A stretch of DNA of 64,000 nucleotides from Nannocystis bainbridge (GTDB lineage: Bacteria; Myxococcota_A; Polyangia; Nannocystales; Nannocystaceae). Position 1 is the first letter of the stretch, and the number at the start of each line of letters is the position of its first letter. Positions 56,753 to 64,000 of this stretch are shown in pieces. The stretch spans positions 434,001 through 498,000 of the forward strand of contig NZ_JAQNDL010000003.1 of assembly GCF_028368995.1 (NCBI RefSeq), written 5' to 3'. The translations under genes and the position numbers were made by a program. The notes beneath the pieces are model-generated. The model was not told where the DNA came from. It searched no databases and saw nothing but the letters and a program-made list of their open reading frames with translations.

Positions 56753-56925
56753 GCGCGGCGACCTTAGCAGAGTCACCGCCGCAGCGTCCCCACGTTCGAC
56801 CTGCGACCGCGCGTCCCGGGTGACTCACCGACGCTCGGGCCGCGACCGTGACGGGCTCTCCTGGGCCGCTGGCGCGACCCTGCAGCGTCCCCGCGAGTCG
56901 GCGTTCAGCACTGCCTGGGCCCCTG

Positions 56926-57828
56926 TCAGCGCCGCGGCAGCAGCGTCAGCGCTCGCCCCGGCTGCAGCGCGTCGGCGGGCTCCTGGTCCGCGGGCCGCGG
57001 CACCGGCCGGGCGCGGATCCCCGCGTGCTGCGGCGAGGTCGTCGGTGGAAGCTGCGGGGGCGGCGCGCTCGGCGGCGTCGTCATCGGCGGCGCCGTCGTT
57101 TCCGGCGTCGGCGCCGGCGCGTTCGGGCCCGGCGGGCTGGCCGGCGGCGCGATCGTCGGCCCCGGCGCCGGGTACTGCACCGGCCCTTCGACGCGCGTGT
57201 TGCCGTCCTCGGTGAGGATATAGCCCTCGGCGTCGACCGCGGCGTCGGCCGGCGGGATGTAGTCGCCGTTCGGCGTCAGCAGCCCGAGGCGCATGCCCAG
57301 GCTGTCGTTGTAGATGTTGACCGCGCGGGCGTAGCCCGTCTCGGCCCGGCGGTAGAACACGCCGGCGGCGATCGCCAGGCCCACGGTCGCCAGCACGCTG
57401 CCGAGCATCACCGAGTTAGCCCCGTTCAGCTTCTGGAAATCGAAGCCTTCGCGGGCCGTCGCCGCCCCGCTGGCGATGAACAGCAGCCCCGTGACCGCCC
57501 CCAGCGCCGCCAGGATCCGCGAGCGCCGCAGCTCCTTGTAGGGCAGCGCCTCCGAGCTGTTCTTCTCCGAGCGGAGGATCGCGTCGAGCGACTGCCAGCT
57601 GCGCTTGGTCGCCATCGGGTGCAGGCCCTTGGTGTAGCGGGTCCCCTGCGGCTCCTCGTGGCGGAAGATCCAGTTCTCTTTGAGCGCCTTCTCGCGCTCG
57701 GCCCGATCCTTGATCGTCTCGAGCTTGGCGAAGTCGGTCGGCTGCAGCTGCGGCGTCAGCGACATGCACCCGCTCACGCAGAGGCACAGCGCGAGGACCA
57801 GGGGCGAGGGTCGGCGGGCGCGATTCAC
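56926..57828 (-). CDS. Lipoprotein with two TM segments and Pro-rich tail
   Basis: A 300-residue protein of unknown function. The signal PLVLALCLCVSGC gives a lipidated Cys. A charged helical part (about 30-100) leads to two hydrophobic helices (ILAALGAVTGLLFIASGAAT and VMLGSVLATVGLAIAAGVFY), then a Pro/Thr/Ala-rich tail of about 100 residues that probably crosses the periplasm or cell wall. I do not recognise a family. Start ATG 57828. It is followed on the same strand by no close partner; the mrfB stop lies 136 nt upstream. Confidence 0.65.
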   Translation of the reverse strand: MNRARRPSPLVLALCLCVSGCMSLTPQLQPTDFAKLETIKDRAEREKALKENWIFRHEEPQGTRYTKGLHPMATKRSWQSLDAILRSEKNSSEALPYKELRRSRILAALGAVTGLLFIASGAATAREGFDFQKLNGANSVMLGSVLATVGLAIAAGVFYRRAETGYARAVNIYNDSLGMRLGLLTPNGDYIPPADAAVDAEGYILTEDGNTRVEGPVQYPAPGPTIAPPASPPGPNAPAPTPETTAPPMTTPPSAPPPQLPPTTSPQHAGIRARPVPRPADQEPADALQPGRALTLLPRR

Positions 57829-57963
57829 GTCGCTCTCACGCTAGCACGGACCGCCGGCGCTGCTAAGAGCCCCCGCGGGCCGCGCGAGCCTGCCCTGCCG
57901 TCCGCTGGCTGCAGCCACGCACGCCGGAGCGACCCGGAGTTCGGCCCCGGCGACGCATGGGTG

Positions 57964-59985
57964 TCACGACCCCAGGTGCGCAACTCGCTGCGGATCTACG
58001 TCCGGCACCGGTTTGGCGGCGGGCGGCGCTGCCACGGCCTCGGCTTGCCCGGCCGTCCTGGTCCGCCGGGCCCCGGCTTGCGCTGCCGCCTTGCGCAGGC
58101 GACGTCCGATGGCGTTCTGGTGATCGGCCGCCCGCTGCACGAGCTCCGGGTCGCCGGGCGCCTCCAGCGTCCGCGCCATCGTTCGCGCCAGCGCCGGCAT
58201 CGTCAGCACGTCGACGAGGTTGTGGCCGACCACGCGGCGCACCGCCTCGCGCGCCCGGGCCTCGTGGGGCTCGCGCAGCGCCGCCCAGAACACCTCCGGG
58301 ATCGCCCGCCCTGCGATGTCGCCGTCGCGCCGCACCCCCAGCTGCGTCCGCTCGAGCGTCGTCAGGCGGCAATCCGGCCCGCGCCCGCGCCACAGCCGGC
58401 GCGCGACTGGCAGCAGATCGAGGTGCGTCCCGGCCAGCGCGTCGGTCGGCAGCCCGCACCGGCGCAGCCGCCCGCGCAGCAGCGGCAGGTCGAAGCTCGC
58501 CCCGTTGAACGTCACCAGCGGCCCGCCGAGCGCCCGCAGCCGGGCCTCGAGGTCCGCCAGCAGCGCCGCCTCGCCCGACAATTGCGTCAGCAGCCACTGC
58601 TCGATCTGCCACCCGGCCTCGTCCAGCGTCGCCAGCCCGACCACGAACGCCACCGTGCCCGCCCCGTGCCCGAGCCCGGTCGACTCGGTGTCGAGAAACA
58701 CTGGCCTTTTGGACATGTCCTGTTCGCCATGTCCGTAAAGCCATGTAAATGCCTTCTGCCACTCCGCCGGCCCCGGCAGCTCGAGCCCGCGGCCGACCAG
58801 CAGCGGCGGCCTGGCCCCGAGGCACGGCCAGCGCGTGACCTCGCGGACGAACCCCGCCCCCGGCGCGACGCCGGGCAAGGCAGGGGTGGCGCGCTCGCCC
58901 TCGAACCGCCCCATCCGCCGCCAAAGCGCCGGCCGAGTCGGCGCACCGCCGTCCAGCGGGCCCGGCCGCGAGGAGAGCGACACCTCGCGCCCGAGCTCGC
59001 CCGCAACACGAGCCGCGGGGCTCCTGTCCTCATCCTCTCGTCCCGCGACCTCGTCCGCCCGCGTCCGAGCCCCGGCCTCTCGCCCCGCAACTTCGCCAGG
59101 CAACACGGGCGACGGCCTCACCGCTCCGACCCCTCGCTCCCCAACCTCTTCAGGTCGCGCAGGCGATCGCACCAACGCACCTGCCCCTCGCTCCCCAACC
59201 TCCGCAGGCCGTGGCGCCGTCATCCCGCGCCCGCTCTGCCCGCCGAACTCTGCCAGCGGCCCGGCGATCGCAGCGCCGATCCTCTCTCCGACACTGACAG
59301 CCCCGCGACGCTCCGGCGGCGCGACCGTGAAATCGCGTAGATCTTCGGCTCTGCGACGGCTCTCGACCGGACTCGGCCGTGGGTTCGTCCCCGCGGCGAT
59401 GATCTCCCCGTTGGCCGTCACCTTCGAGCGGTTCGGGCGTGCCCGCGACGTCCACAACACGTACGTCCCCGACACCCGCGGATCGATCCGCCGTTCCTCC
59501 GCACCTGCCCCTCCAGACAGCCCGCCTGCGCGGCCCGCCAATGCCGGCGCCCGCTCGCCCGCGCGATTCGTCGGACCTGTCCCTTCAGACAGCCCAGAAT
59601 CTGCCAGCGCCCGCGCGCTCGTGCGTCCTGCCGGCTGCGCGTCGTTCAGAGCTGGCCGGCTCTCGCCCCGAACCTTCTGTCCCGCCGCGACCGGCGCCTC
59701 GCTCCCCGCAGCGCTCCGCGTCATCCCCGCCGAAACCCGCCGATCGCCGCTCCCCCGACCTGCCCCTTCGGACAGCCTACCCTGGCTCATCCCACCCGGC
59801 TGCCCGCTCGTCGCGCGCGACGGACTCGGCGGCCCGTCCGTCCCAACGGAAGAACTCTGCGGCTCGCTCGCCCTCGGCGAGCTCTGTGGCTCGCCTGCCG
59901 CCGTCCCGCCTGCCGGCTCGGAGACGCTGTCCTGCTCGCGGCGCCCGAGCGCCCGCTCGAACCGCCGCAGCAGCGCCGAGCTCAC
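57964..59985 (-). CDS. mrfB: MrfB/YprB-type 3'-5' exonuclease with long N-terminal extension
   Basis: A 673-residue protein. Its C-terminal part (about 425-640) is a DnaQ-like exonuclease of the YprB family, named MrfB in Bacillus subtilis, where it works with helicase MrfA in repair of mitomycin C damage. The DEDD residues are visible: D432 and E434 (VFLDTESTG), D499 (FNGASFDLPLL) and D592 (GHNLVDVLTM). The first 420 residues are Arg/Gly/Ala/Pro-rich, without a fold I can name, and contain three translated repeat pairs. A further array encodes GHGEQDMSKRP just before the catalytic motif. Its ATG overlaps the stop of mrfA, so the pair is an operon as in Bacillus. Confidence 0.82.
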   Translation of the reverse strand: MSSALLRRFERALGRREQDSVSEPAGGTAAGEPQSSPRASEPQSSSVGTDGPPSPSRATSGQPGGMSQGRLSEGAGRGSGDRRVSAGMTRSAAGSEAPVAAGQKVRGESRPALNDAQPAGRTSARALADSGLSEGTGPTNRAGERAPALAGRAGGLSGGAGAEERRIDPRVSGTYVLWTSRARPNRSKVTANGEIIAAGTNPRPSPVESRRRAEDLRDFTVAPPERRGAVSVGERIGAAIAGPLAEFGGQSGRGMTAPRPAEVGERGAGALVRSPARPEEVGERGVGAVRPSPVLPGEVAGREAGARTRADEVAGREDEDRSPAARVAGELGREVSLSSRPGPLDGGAPTRPALWRRMGRFEGERATPALPGVAPGAGFVREVTRWPCLGARPPLLVGRGLELPGPAEWQKAFTWLYGHGEQDMSKRPVFLDTESTGLGHGAGTVAFVVGLATLDEAGWQIEQWLLTQLSGEAALLADLEARLRALGGPLVTFNGASFDLPLLRGRLRRCGLPTDALAGTHLDLLPVARRLWRGRGPDCRLTTLERTQLGVRRDGDIAGRAIPEVFWAALREPHEARAREAVRRVVGHNLVDVLTMPALARTMARTLEAPGDPELVQRAADHQNAIGRRLRKAAAQAGARRTRTAGQAEAVAAPPAAKPVPDVDPQRVAHLGS
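58699..58754. repeat. Palindromic array, 4 units, beside an exonuclease active-site motif
   Basis: Units start at 58699 (CACTGGCC), 58713, 58727 and 58741, all 14 nt apart. They encode the residues just before VFLDTEST. Confidence 0.85.
59503..59530. repeat. 14-nt unit pair in mrfB
   Basis: Units start at 59503 (ACCTGCCCCTCCAG) and 59517 (ACAGCC). Confidence 0.6.
59575..59602. repeat. 14-nt unit pair in mrfB
   Basis: Units start at 59575 (ACCTGTCCCTTCAG) and 59589 (ACAGCC); close to the 59503 element, 72 nt away. Confidence 0.65.
59758..59785. repeat. 14-nt unit pair in mrfB
   Basis: Units start at 59758 (ACCTGCCCCTTCGG) and 59772 (ACAGCC), a near-consensus pair. Confidence 0.65.
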
Positions 59986-62693
59986 GCAGCCCCTCGCAGG
60001 CGGTCGCGCAGCGCCAGCAGCAGCGCCATCGCATCGGCGCGCAGGCTCTCGCGCGGCTGCGGCGGCCGGGTCACGTGGTTGGCCCCCGGCAGCGACTGCA
60101 TCGCCGCGATCCGGCTCGCCAGCCCCTTGAGCCCTGGCGTCTCGCCGGCCCGCACGACCTCGCCGCCGCCGGTCCCGAGCGGCTCACCCGCTCCTTGCAC
60201 CCCGAGGCACGTCGGGCAGCCGCGCGCGCAGCGGCAGTTCGTCACCGCCGCGATCACCCGCTCGAACAGCTCGGCCCCCAGCGCGTACGCCTGCGACGCC
60301 AGCCCGGCCCCGCCTGGCAGGTTGTCGTAGACCAGCAGGCACGGCGACGCCCCGGCCTGCATCACCGAATCAGTCGACACCCGGCCGCCGCGGCCCGCGA
60401 TCACCGGCGCCCACGAACCGGCCTCGGCCGAGCCCGCCACCACCGCGTGGCCGAGGTCGTGCACGTCACACATCAGCAGCATCGCCGCGCAGTGGTGGAC
60501 CGCGTGGCCGATCGCCAGCGCCGCCGCCGCGCGCCGACCCGGGTCGGGCACCAGCGACAGCGCCCACTCGCCGAACGTGAAGTGGACCGCCAGCGTGTGC
60601 AGCTCGAGGTCCGGCAGGTGCACCGGCCCGGCGCCCACGTTCTCGTGGGTGCGGAAGCGCAGCTTCTTGAAGCCCGGCACCGTGCGGACCAGGTGGGCGT
60701 AGCCGAGCCCGCGGCCGCGCGGCGGATCCGTCGCTATCGGCTCGACCAGGCGGACCTTCACCTGCGAGATCGCCTCGGTGTAGTAGGTCGCCTTGACCTC
60801 GCGGACGTACGCCTTGCGCGGCTGCCAGTCGAGGCGCAGCACCTCGTAGGTCGTGCCCTCGATTGAGTAGATCGCGCCCGGATGGAGGTAGAGCGGCCCG
60901 TCCTCGAAATCGACCTCGGCGAGCAGCCGCCCGTCGCTCGCCAGCCCCGGGGCCACCTCGAGCACCGTGAAGTTCTCCTCGAGCCCGCCGCGCAGGTCGA
61001 CCTTGTCGGCCGGGAACGCGTCGCCGATCGTGAAGTAGCGGGCCGACCCGTCAGCCCCGCGCTCGCCGTGCAGCGCCCCGCGCTCGGCCAGGTACGCCAG
61101 CGCCGGCCCGATCTCGCCCGCCGCGATGCCCGGGTACACCACCGTCTCCGCCGGCGCCTCGCCGGGCGGCATCACGATCGGCAGCTCGTAGGCCGCGCAG
61201 CGCAGGTGCGGGATCAGGATCTCCGGGTTGTCCGGGTCGACCTGCGCCCGCTCGGGCGGCTCGTCGAACAGGAACCCCGGCGTCGCCGCGATGAACTGGT
61301 CGAGCGGGTCGGACGACAGCACCAGCGCCGTCAGCGACGGCGACAGCCGCCGGCCCGCCCGGCCCGCGCGCTGCAGCGTGGCCGCCCGCGTCCCCGGGTA
61401 GCCCGCCAGCACCACCGCGTCGAGCCCGCCGATGTCCATCCCGAGCTCGAGCGCATGCGTCGTCGCCACCACCTGCGCCTCGCCGTCCTGCAGCGCCTGT
61501 TCGACCTCGCGCCGGCGCTCCGGCAGGTAGCCGCCGCGGTAGCCGCGGATCTTCTTCTTCGCCAGCTCCGCGCGGGCCAGGGCCGCCGCGTCGACGCCGA
61601 CCGGCTCGCCCGGCGTCACCCCGGCCTCGTCCTCGCGCAGGTAGCGGGTCAGCAGCTCTACCGCCTTGCGCGTGCGGCAGAACGCCAGCGTCGCCACCCC
61701 CGCCGCGCGGAACACCGAGGTCACCGCGCGCGTGACCTTGAGGTAGTCGCGGCGCACCCCGGTGGCCGGGTCGACGACCTTGGGGTTCAGGACCACGAAC
61801 GTGCGCGTCCCGGTCGGCGCCCCGTCGCGGTCGACCAGCACGAAGTCGGGCCGGCCGGTGACCGCCGCCGCCAGCTCGCGCGGGTTGTGGATCGTCGCCG
61901 AGCAGCAGATGACCGTCGGCCGCGCCCCGTGGTAGGCGCACACCCGCCACAGCCGGCGCAGCACGTTGGCCACGTGGCTGCCGAACACCCCGCGGTACAT
62001 GTGCAGCTCGTCGAGCACGACGTAGCGCAGCTCGGCCAGCAGCGGCCCCCAGCGCTCGTGGTGCGGCAAGATCCCGCGGTGCAGCATGTCCGGGTTGGTC
62101 GCCACCACGTGGGCCCGGGTGCGGGCCGCCTTGCGCTCCTCCGGCGGTGTGTCACCGTCGTAAGCGCCGGCGCCGATGATGCCCGGCCCCACCTCGGCCG
62201 CCAGCGCGCGCAGGCTCCGGACCTGGTCGCGCGCCAGCGCCTTGGTCGGGAACAGCAGCAGCGCCCGCGCCCGCGGGTCGTCGAGCGCCGCCTGGACGAT
62301 CGGCGCGTGAAAACACAGCGACTTGCCCGACGCCGTCGAGGTCGCCAGCACGACATCCTGGCCGCCGCGGGCCGCCGCGATGGCCTCGGCCTGGTGCGTG
62401 TACGGCCGCGTCACGCCGCGCTTGGCCAGCGCAGACAGCAGCCGCTCGTCGAAGCCCGGCGGCCAATCGCCGTAGCTGCCGGCGCGCGCGGCGACTTCGT
62501 GCTCGGCCACGACATCGGCGTGGCGTCCCTGGCAGAGCTGCTCGCGAATCGCGTTCAGCCCGGCGCCATCCAAACCATTCGATAAAACATCAGGCTCCCC
62601 CGCGGCGGTTGAGGTACGTTCTAGACCGCTCGAACGTGCCTCTGTCTGAAGGAGGGAGCGCGCGCGGGGAAAGCCTGAAGAGTGCTCTAGCAT
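59982..62693 (-). CDS. mrfA: MrfA/YprA-type DEAD-box helicase with DUF1998
   Basis: A helicase of about 903 residues. Motifs in order: YTHQ, STASGKSLCF (Walker A), LLLFPTKALARDQ, DELHMYRG (DExH), CCSATIHNP, ATTHALELGMDIGGLD and LQRAGRAGR. The C-terminal DUF1998 domain ends with four cysteines (NCRCARGCPTCLG), which hold zinc in MrfA. In Bacillus subtilis MrfA unwinds DNA in repair of mitomycin adducts together with MrfB, the next gene here with a 4-nt overlap. The start is uncertain: ATG 62693 lies 30 nt after the predicted transcription start, and TTG 62573 would match the length of homologues better. Confidence 0.88.
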   Translation of the reverse strand: MLEHSSGFPRARSLLQTEARSSGLERTSTAAGEPDVLSNGLDGAGLNAIREQLCQGRHADVVAEHEVAARAGSYGDWPPGFDERLLSALAKRGVTRPYTHQAEAIAAARGGQDVVLATSTASGKSLCFHAPIVQAALDDPRARALLLFPTKALARDQVRSLRALAAEVGPGIIGAGAYDGDTPPEERKAARTRAHVVATNPDMLHRGILPHHERWGPLLAELRYVVLDELHMYRGVFGSHVANVLRRLWRVCAYHGARPTVICCSATIHNPRELAAAVTGRPDFVLVDRDGAPTGTRTFVVLNPKVVDPATGVRRDYLKVTRAVTSVFRAAGVATLAFCRTRKAVELLTRYLREDEAGVTPGEPVGVDAAALARAELAKKKIRGYRGGYLPERRREVEQALQDGEAQVVATTHALELGMDIGGLDAVVLAGYPGTRAATLQRAGRAGRRLSPSLTALVLSSDPLDQFIAATPGFLFDEPPERAQVDPDNPEILIPHLRCAAYELPIVMPPGEAPAETVVYPGIAAGEIGPALAYLAERGALHGERGADGSARYFTIGDAFPADKVDLRGGLEENFTVLEVAPGLASDGRLLAEVDFEDGPLYLHPGAIYSIEGTTYEVLRLDWQPRKAYVREVKATYYTEAISQVKVRLVEPIATDPPRGRGLGYAHLVRTVPGFKKLRFRTHENVGAGPVHLPDLELHTLAVHFTFGEWALSLVPDPGRRAAAALAIGHAVHHCAAMLLMCDVHDLGHAVVAGSAEAGSWAPVIAGRGGRVSTDSVMQAGASPCLLVYDNLPGGAGLASQAYALGAELFERVIAAVTNCRCARGCPTCLGVQGAGEPLGTGGGEVVRAGETPGLKGLASRIAAMQSLPGANHVTRPPQPRESLRADAMALLLALRDRLRGAA
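62616..62637. promoter_or_regulatory. Inverted repeat near the mrfA start
   Basis: ACGTTC and GAACGT pair perfectly across a 10-nt spacer. It would be in the 5' untranslated leader if TTG 62573 is the true start, making an operator possible. Confidence 0.35.
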
Positions 62694-62730
62694 CGTTGCC
62701 CAGGAAGCGTTGCACTGAACACTTGCCAGG

Positions 62731-62759
62731 TAGCTACATCCGTTCAGGATCCGCGTCAA
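62731..62759 (-). promoter_or_regulatory. Candidate sigma-70 promoter for mrfAB
   Basis: On the minus strand, TTGACG (62754-62759) and TAGCTA (62731-62736) are spaced by 17 nt, close to the consensus. Transcription would begin near 62724. Confidence 0.6.
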
Positions 62760-63326
62760 GGACTTTGCAGGCCCGCAGAGCGGCCGCTATGCCGAGCAAA
62801 AAGAGGTTTTGGGCGCGTGCGGCGCTCACGCAAGCGGACTCGGCTCGATCAGCGCAAGGGCCGCAGATCGCAACATGGCCGGGAATCGAGCAGATCTCTC
62901 CCGCATCGGACATGGCGCCGCGAACAGCGCGGGCTTCCGACGCTGTCCCGATGGGCCCTCGATGGAGGCGCTCCCATTGGGGAGCTACTGGCTGATTCGC
63001 GTCGTCTCGTCCGCGCGCCCGTACGCGATGGACCGGGGACCGTGACTGACGCTGCTTCCGACGTCTTGCGCGAGCTTCTGTCCTGCTTCCGCGACTCCCT
63101 TCGAATCTTCTCCGAGCTCTCCGAGCTGCTTCGCGTTGCGTGCCGTCGTCGCGACGGCGACGACGATCGGTGCGCGCGCCGAACGACGACCGCGCCTCGA
63201 AAGGATCGATCACCTCCCGCACTTCGTCAAGTCGCGGCGAAAATTCTCGCGCCGAATTTTCTCGCGACGCGAGCCGCTCGCGAGCGCCGAACCTCGCGAG
63301 CGAGGCCCGACGCTTCTAAAAAGTTT
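62760..63326. other. Gap of about 570 nt without a supported gene
   Basis: The open frames on both strands are Arg-rich or lack start and family signs. Near the end (63237-63268) an AT-rich inverted repeat, GCGAAAATTC against GAATTTTCTCGC, could form a hairpin downstream of the IgGFc-like gene and act as terminator, though no T-run follows. Confidence 0.5.
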
Positions 63327-64000
63327 CTACAGGTGATCGAGGTCGAGGCCGCCGACGACCCAGTAGCTGCCGAAGTCCTGGAGACCGTAGACGCCGATGC
63401 CGACGCGGTCGCTGCCGAGGATGGTGTGGTTGCCGTCGCCGAGCGGGCCGTCGTCCAGCTTCACGCGGGCCAGCGAGTAGCCGGTCGCACCGATCTGGAC
63501 CGGCGCGACCACCGGCTGGCCGTCGACCGACACGCTCGTCCCGGTCTTGAGGATGATGTCGACGAAGTTGCTCGCCCACGACGGCGGGGCGTGGAACAGG
63601 TAGTCCTTGCGGTACTGCTCGGTGGCGGTGGCCAGCAGCATCGACGGGTCGGCCTCGCCGAAGCCGCCGCCCTGGCCGACCATGTACTGCGCGACCATGA
63701 ACCGCTTGTCGGCCGAGACCTTGAAGCGGGCGGTCGTCGCCGCCAGCTCGACGAAATCACCGGCCTTGGCCAGGACCTTCGGCACCCCCTGGTCGGGCAC
63801 GAAGGTCAGGGTCGTGTTCGCCTCGGCCGCGATAAACCGCACGACCTGGCCGTGGTCGGGCGTCCCGTTGGGCGACTGCCCCGGCGGCACGACGATGTAC
63901 TCCTTCGCCAGCGCCTCGTAGGGGAACATCGCCTCCTCGAGGTGATCGCAGGCGTCGACGTTCGTGGGCACGTTGCTGCACTTGTGTCCGGCGATGACCT
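63327..64000 (-). CDS. IgGFc-binding-like secreted protein, C-terminal part
   Basis: The last 224 codons of a gene that enters from the right edge; the frame is open to base 64000, reading GHKCSNVPTNVDACDHLEEAM near its start. That segment, with VPPGQSPNGTPDHGQVVRF and FVELAATTARFKVSADKRFM, matches the IgGFc-binding N-terminal domain found in mucin-like animal proteins and many myxobacterial secreted proteins. The C-terminus ends in short beta strands (GIGVYGLQDFGSYWVVGGLD). It is probably extracellular and lipid-anchored, but the signal peptide is outside the window. The ligand is unknown. Confidence 0.78.
   Translation of the reverse strand, partial: VIAGHKCSNVPTNVDACDHLEEAMFPYEALAKEYIVVPPGQSPNGTPDHGQVVRFIAAEANTTLTFVPDQGVPKVLAKAGDFVELAATTARFKVSADKRFMVAQYMVGQGGGFGEADPSMLLATATEQYRKDYLFHAPPSWASNFVDIILKTGTSVSVDGQPVVAPVQIGATGYSLARVKLDDGPLGDGNHTILGSDRVGIGVYGLQDFGSYWVVGGLDLDHL

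Noticed and set aside
62734..63222. A 162-codon minus-strand frame
   Set aside because: Arg-rich N-terminal half, no ribosome binding site, and it overlaps the likely mrfAB promoter.

Overview
The window is very GC-rich and densely coded. Its gene content points to a myxobacterium (phylum Myxococcota). It has three large membrane-anchored Ser/Thr kinases, many lipoproteins with Thr/Ser- or Pro/Ala-rich linkers, FG-GAP (VCBS-type) proteins, a MYXO-CTERM-like C-terminal tail, an IgGFc-binding-like secreted protein and a LOG-family protein. The Nannocystis-type suborder is my best guess. That is an inference from style, since no rRNA gene is present.

Layout. 1-3220: ahpC (partial) divergent from a NorR-like sigma-54 activator, then a TFIIB-type zinc-ribbon protein and a LOG-family protein. 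3335-16989: a kinase-TPR protein, dnaE, a peptide-binding lipoprotein, a tandem two-kinase-domain protein with an AgmX/PglI-like tail, and two exported proteins of unknown role. 16990-19890: a recent tandem duplication of a lipoprotein gene with two decayed remnants beside it. 19890-29115: an outer-membrane-like protein, ndk, rlmN, a 1534-residue kinase/FG-GAP receptor-like protein, a small HTH protein, a TonB-like protein and thyX. 29165-38050: PP2C phosphatase, FG-GAP lipoprotein, Sel1 protein, GIDE-like membrane protein, SOUL protein and a MYXO-CTERM-like lipoprotein. 38058-44993: a metal-resistance unit (ICMT-family methyltransferase, CusA/CusB/CusC-type efflux and a MerR regulator) with two matching MerR-type promoters. 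45584-47750: an OmpR-type response regulator and its histidine kinase. 47973-53596: a small unknown protein, a lipase-maturation-factor-like protein, a helical-repeat protein and a SagB/ThcOx-type oxidoreductase followed by decayed copies of its own 3' end. 54020-56752: an operon of a cytochrome c lipoprotein and a DPPF-type DNA methyltransferase. 56926-62693: a lipoprotein and the MrfA/MrfB (YprA/YprB) DNA-repair pair. 63327-64000: a partial IgGFc-binding-like gene.

The most striking feature is not a gene. A dispersed 14-nt unit, about RCATGYCCYTTCGG, occurs at more than 40 places in these 64 kb, as pairs or as head-to-tail arrays of up to about eight units. Units inside an array keep an almost exact 14-nt phase. 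Neighbouring units pair into hairpins of the form CATGTCC-N4-GGACATG, often with a C-UUCG-G-like loop. The longest arrays sit between genes or at gene ends. Two-unit forms, often starting with CCTGTCC, lie inside open reading frames and are translated. They supply stop codons, a start codon, protein tails and linkers in kinases, dnaE, rlmN, the methyltransferase and mrfB. This resembles in principle the Rickettsia palindromic elements that insert within ORFs, but I do not recognise the family.
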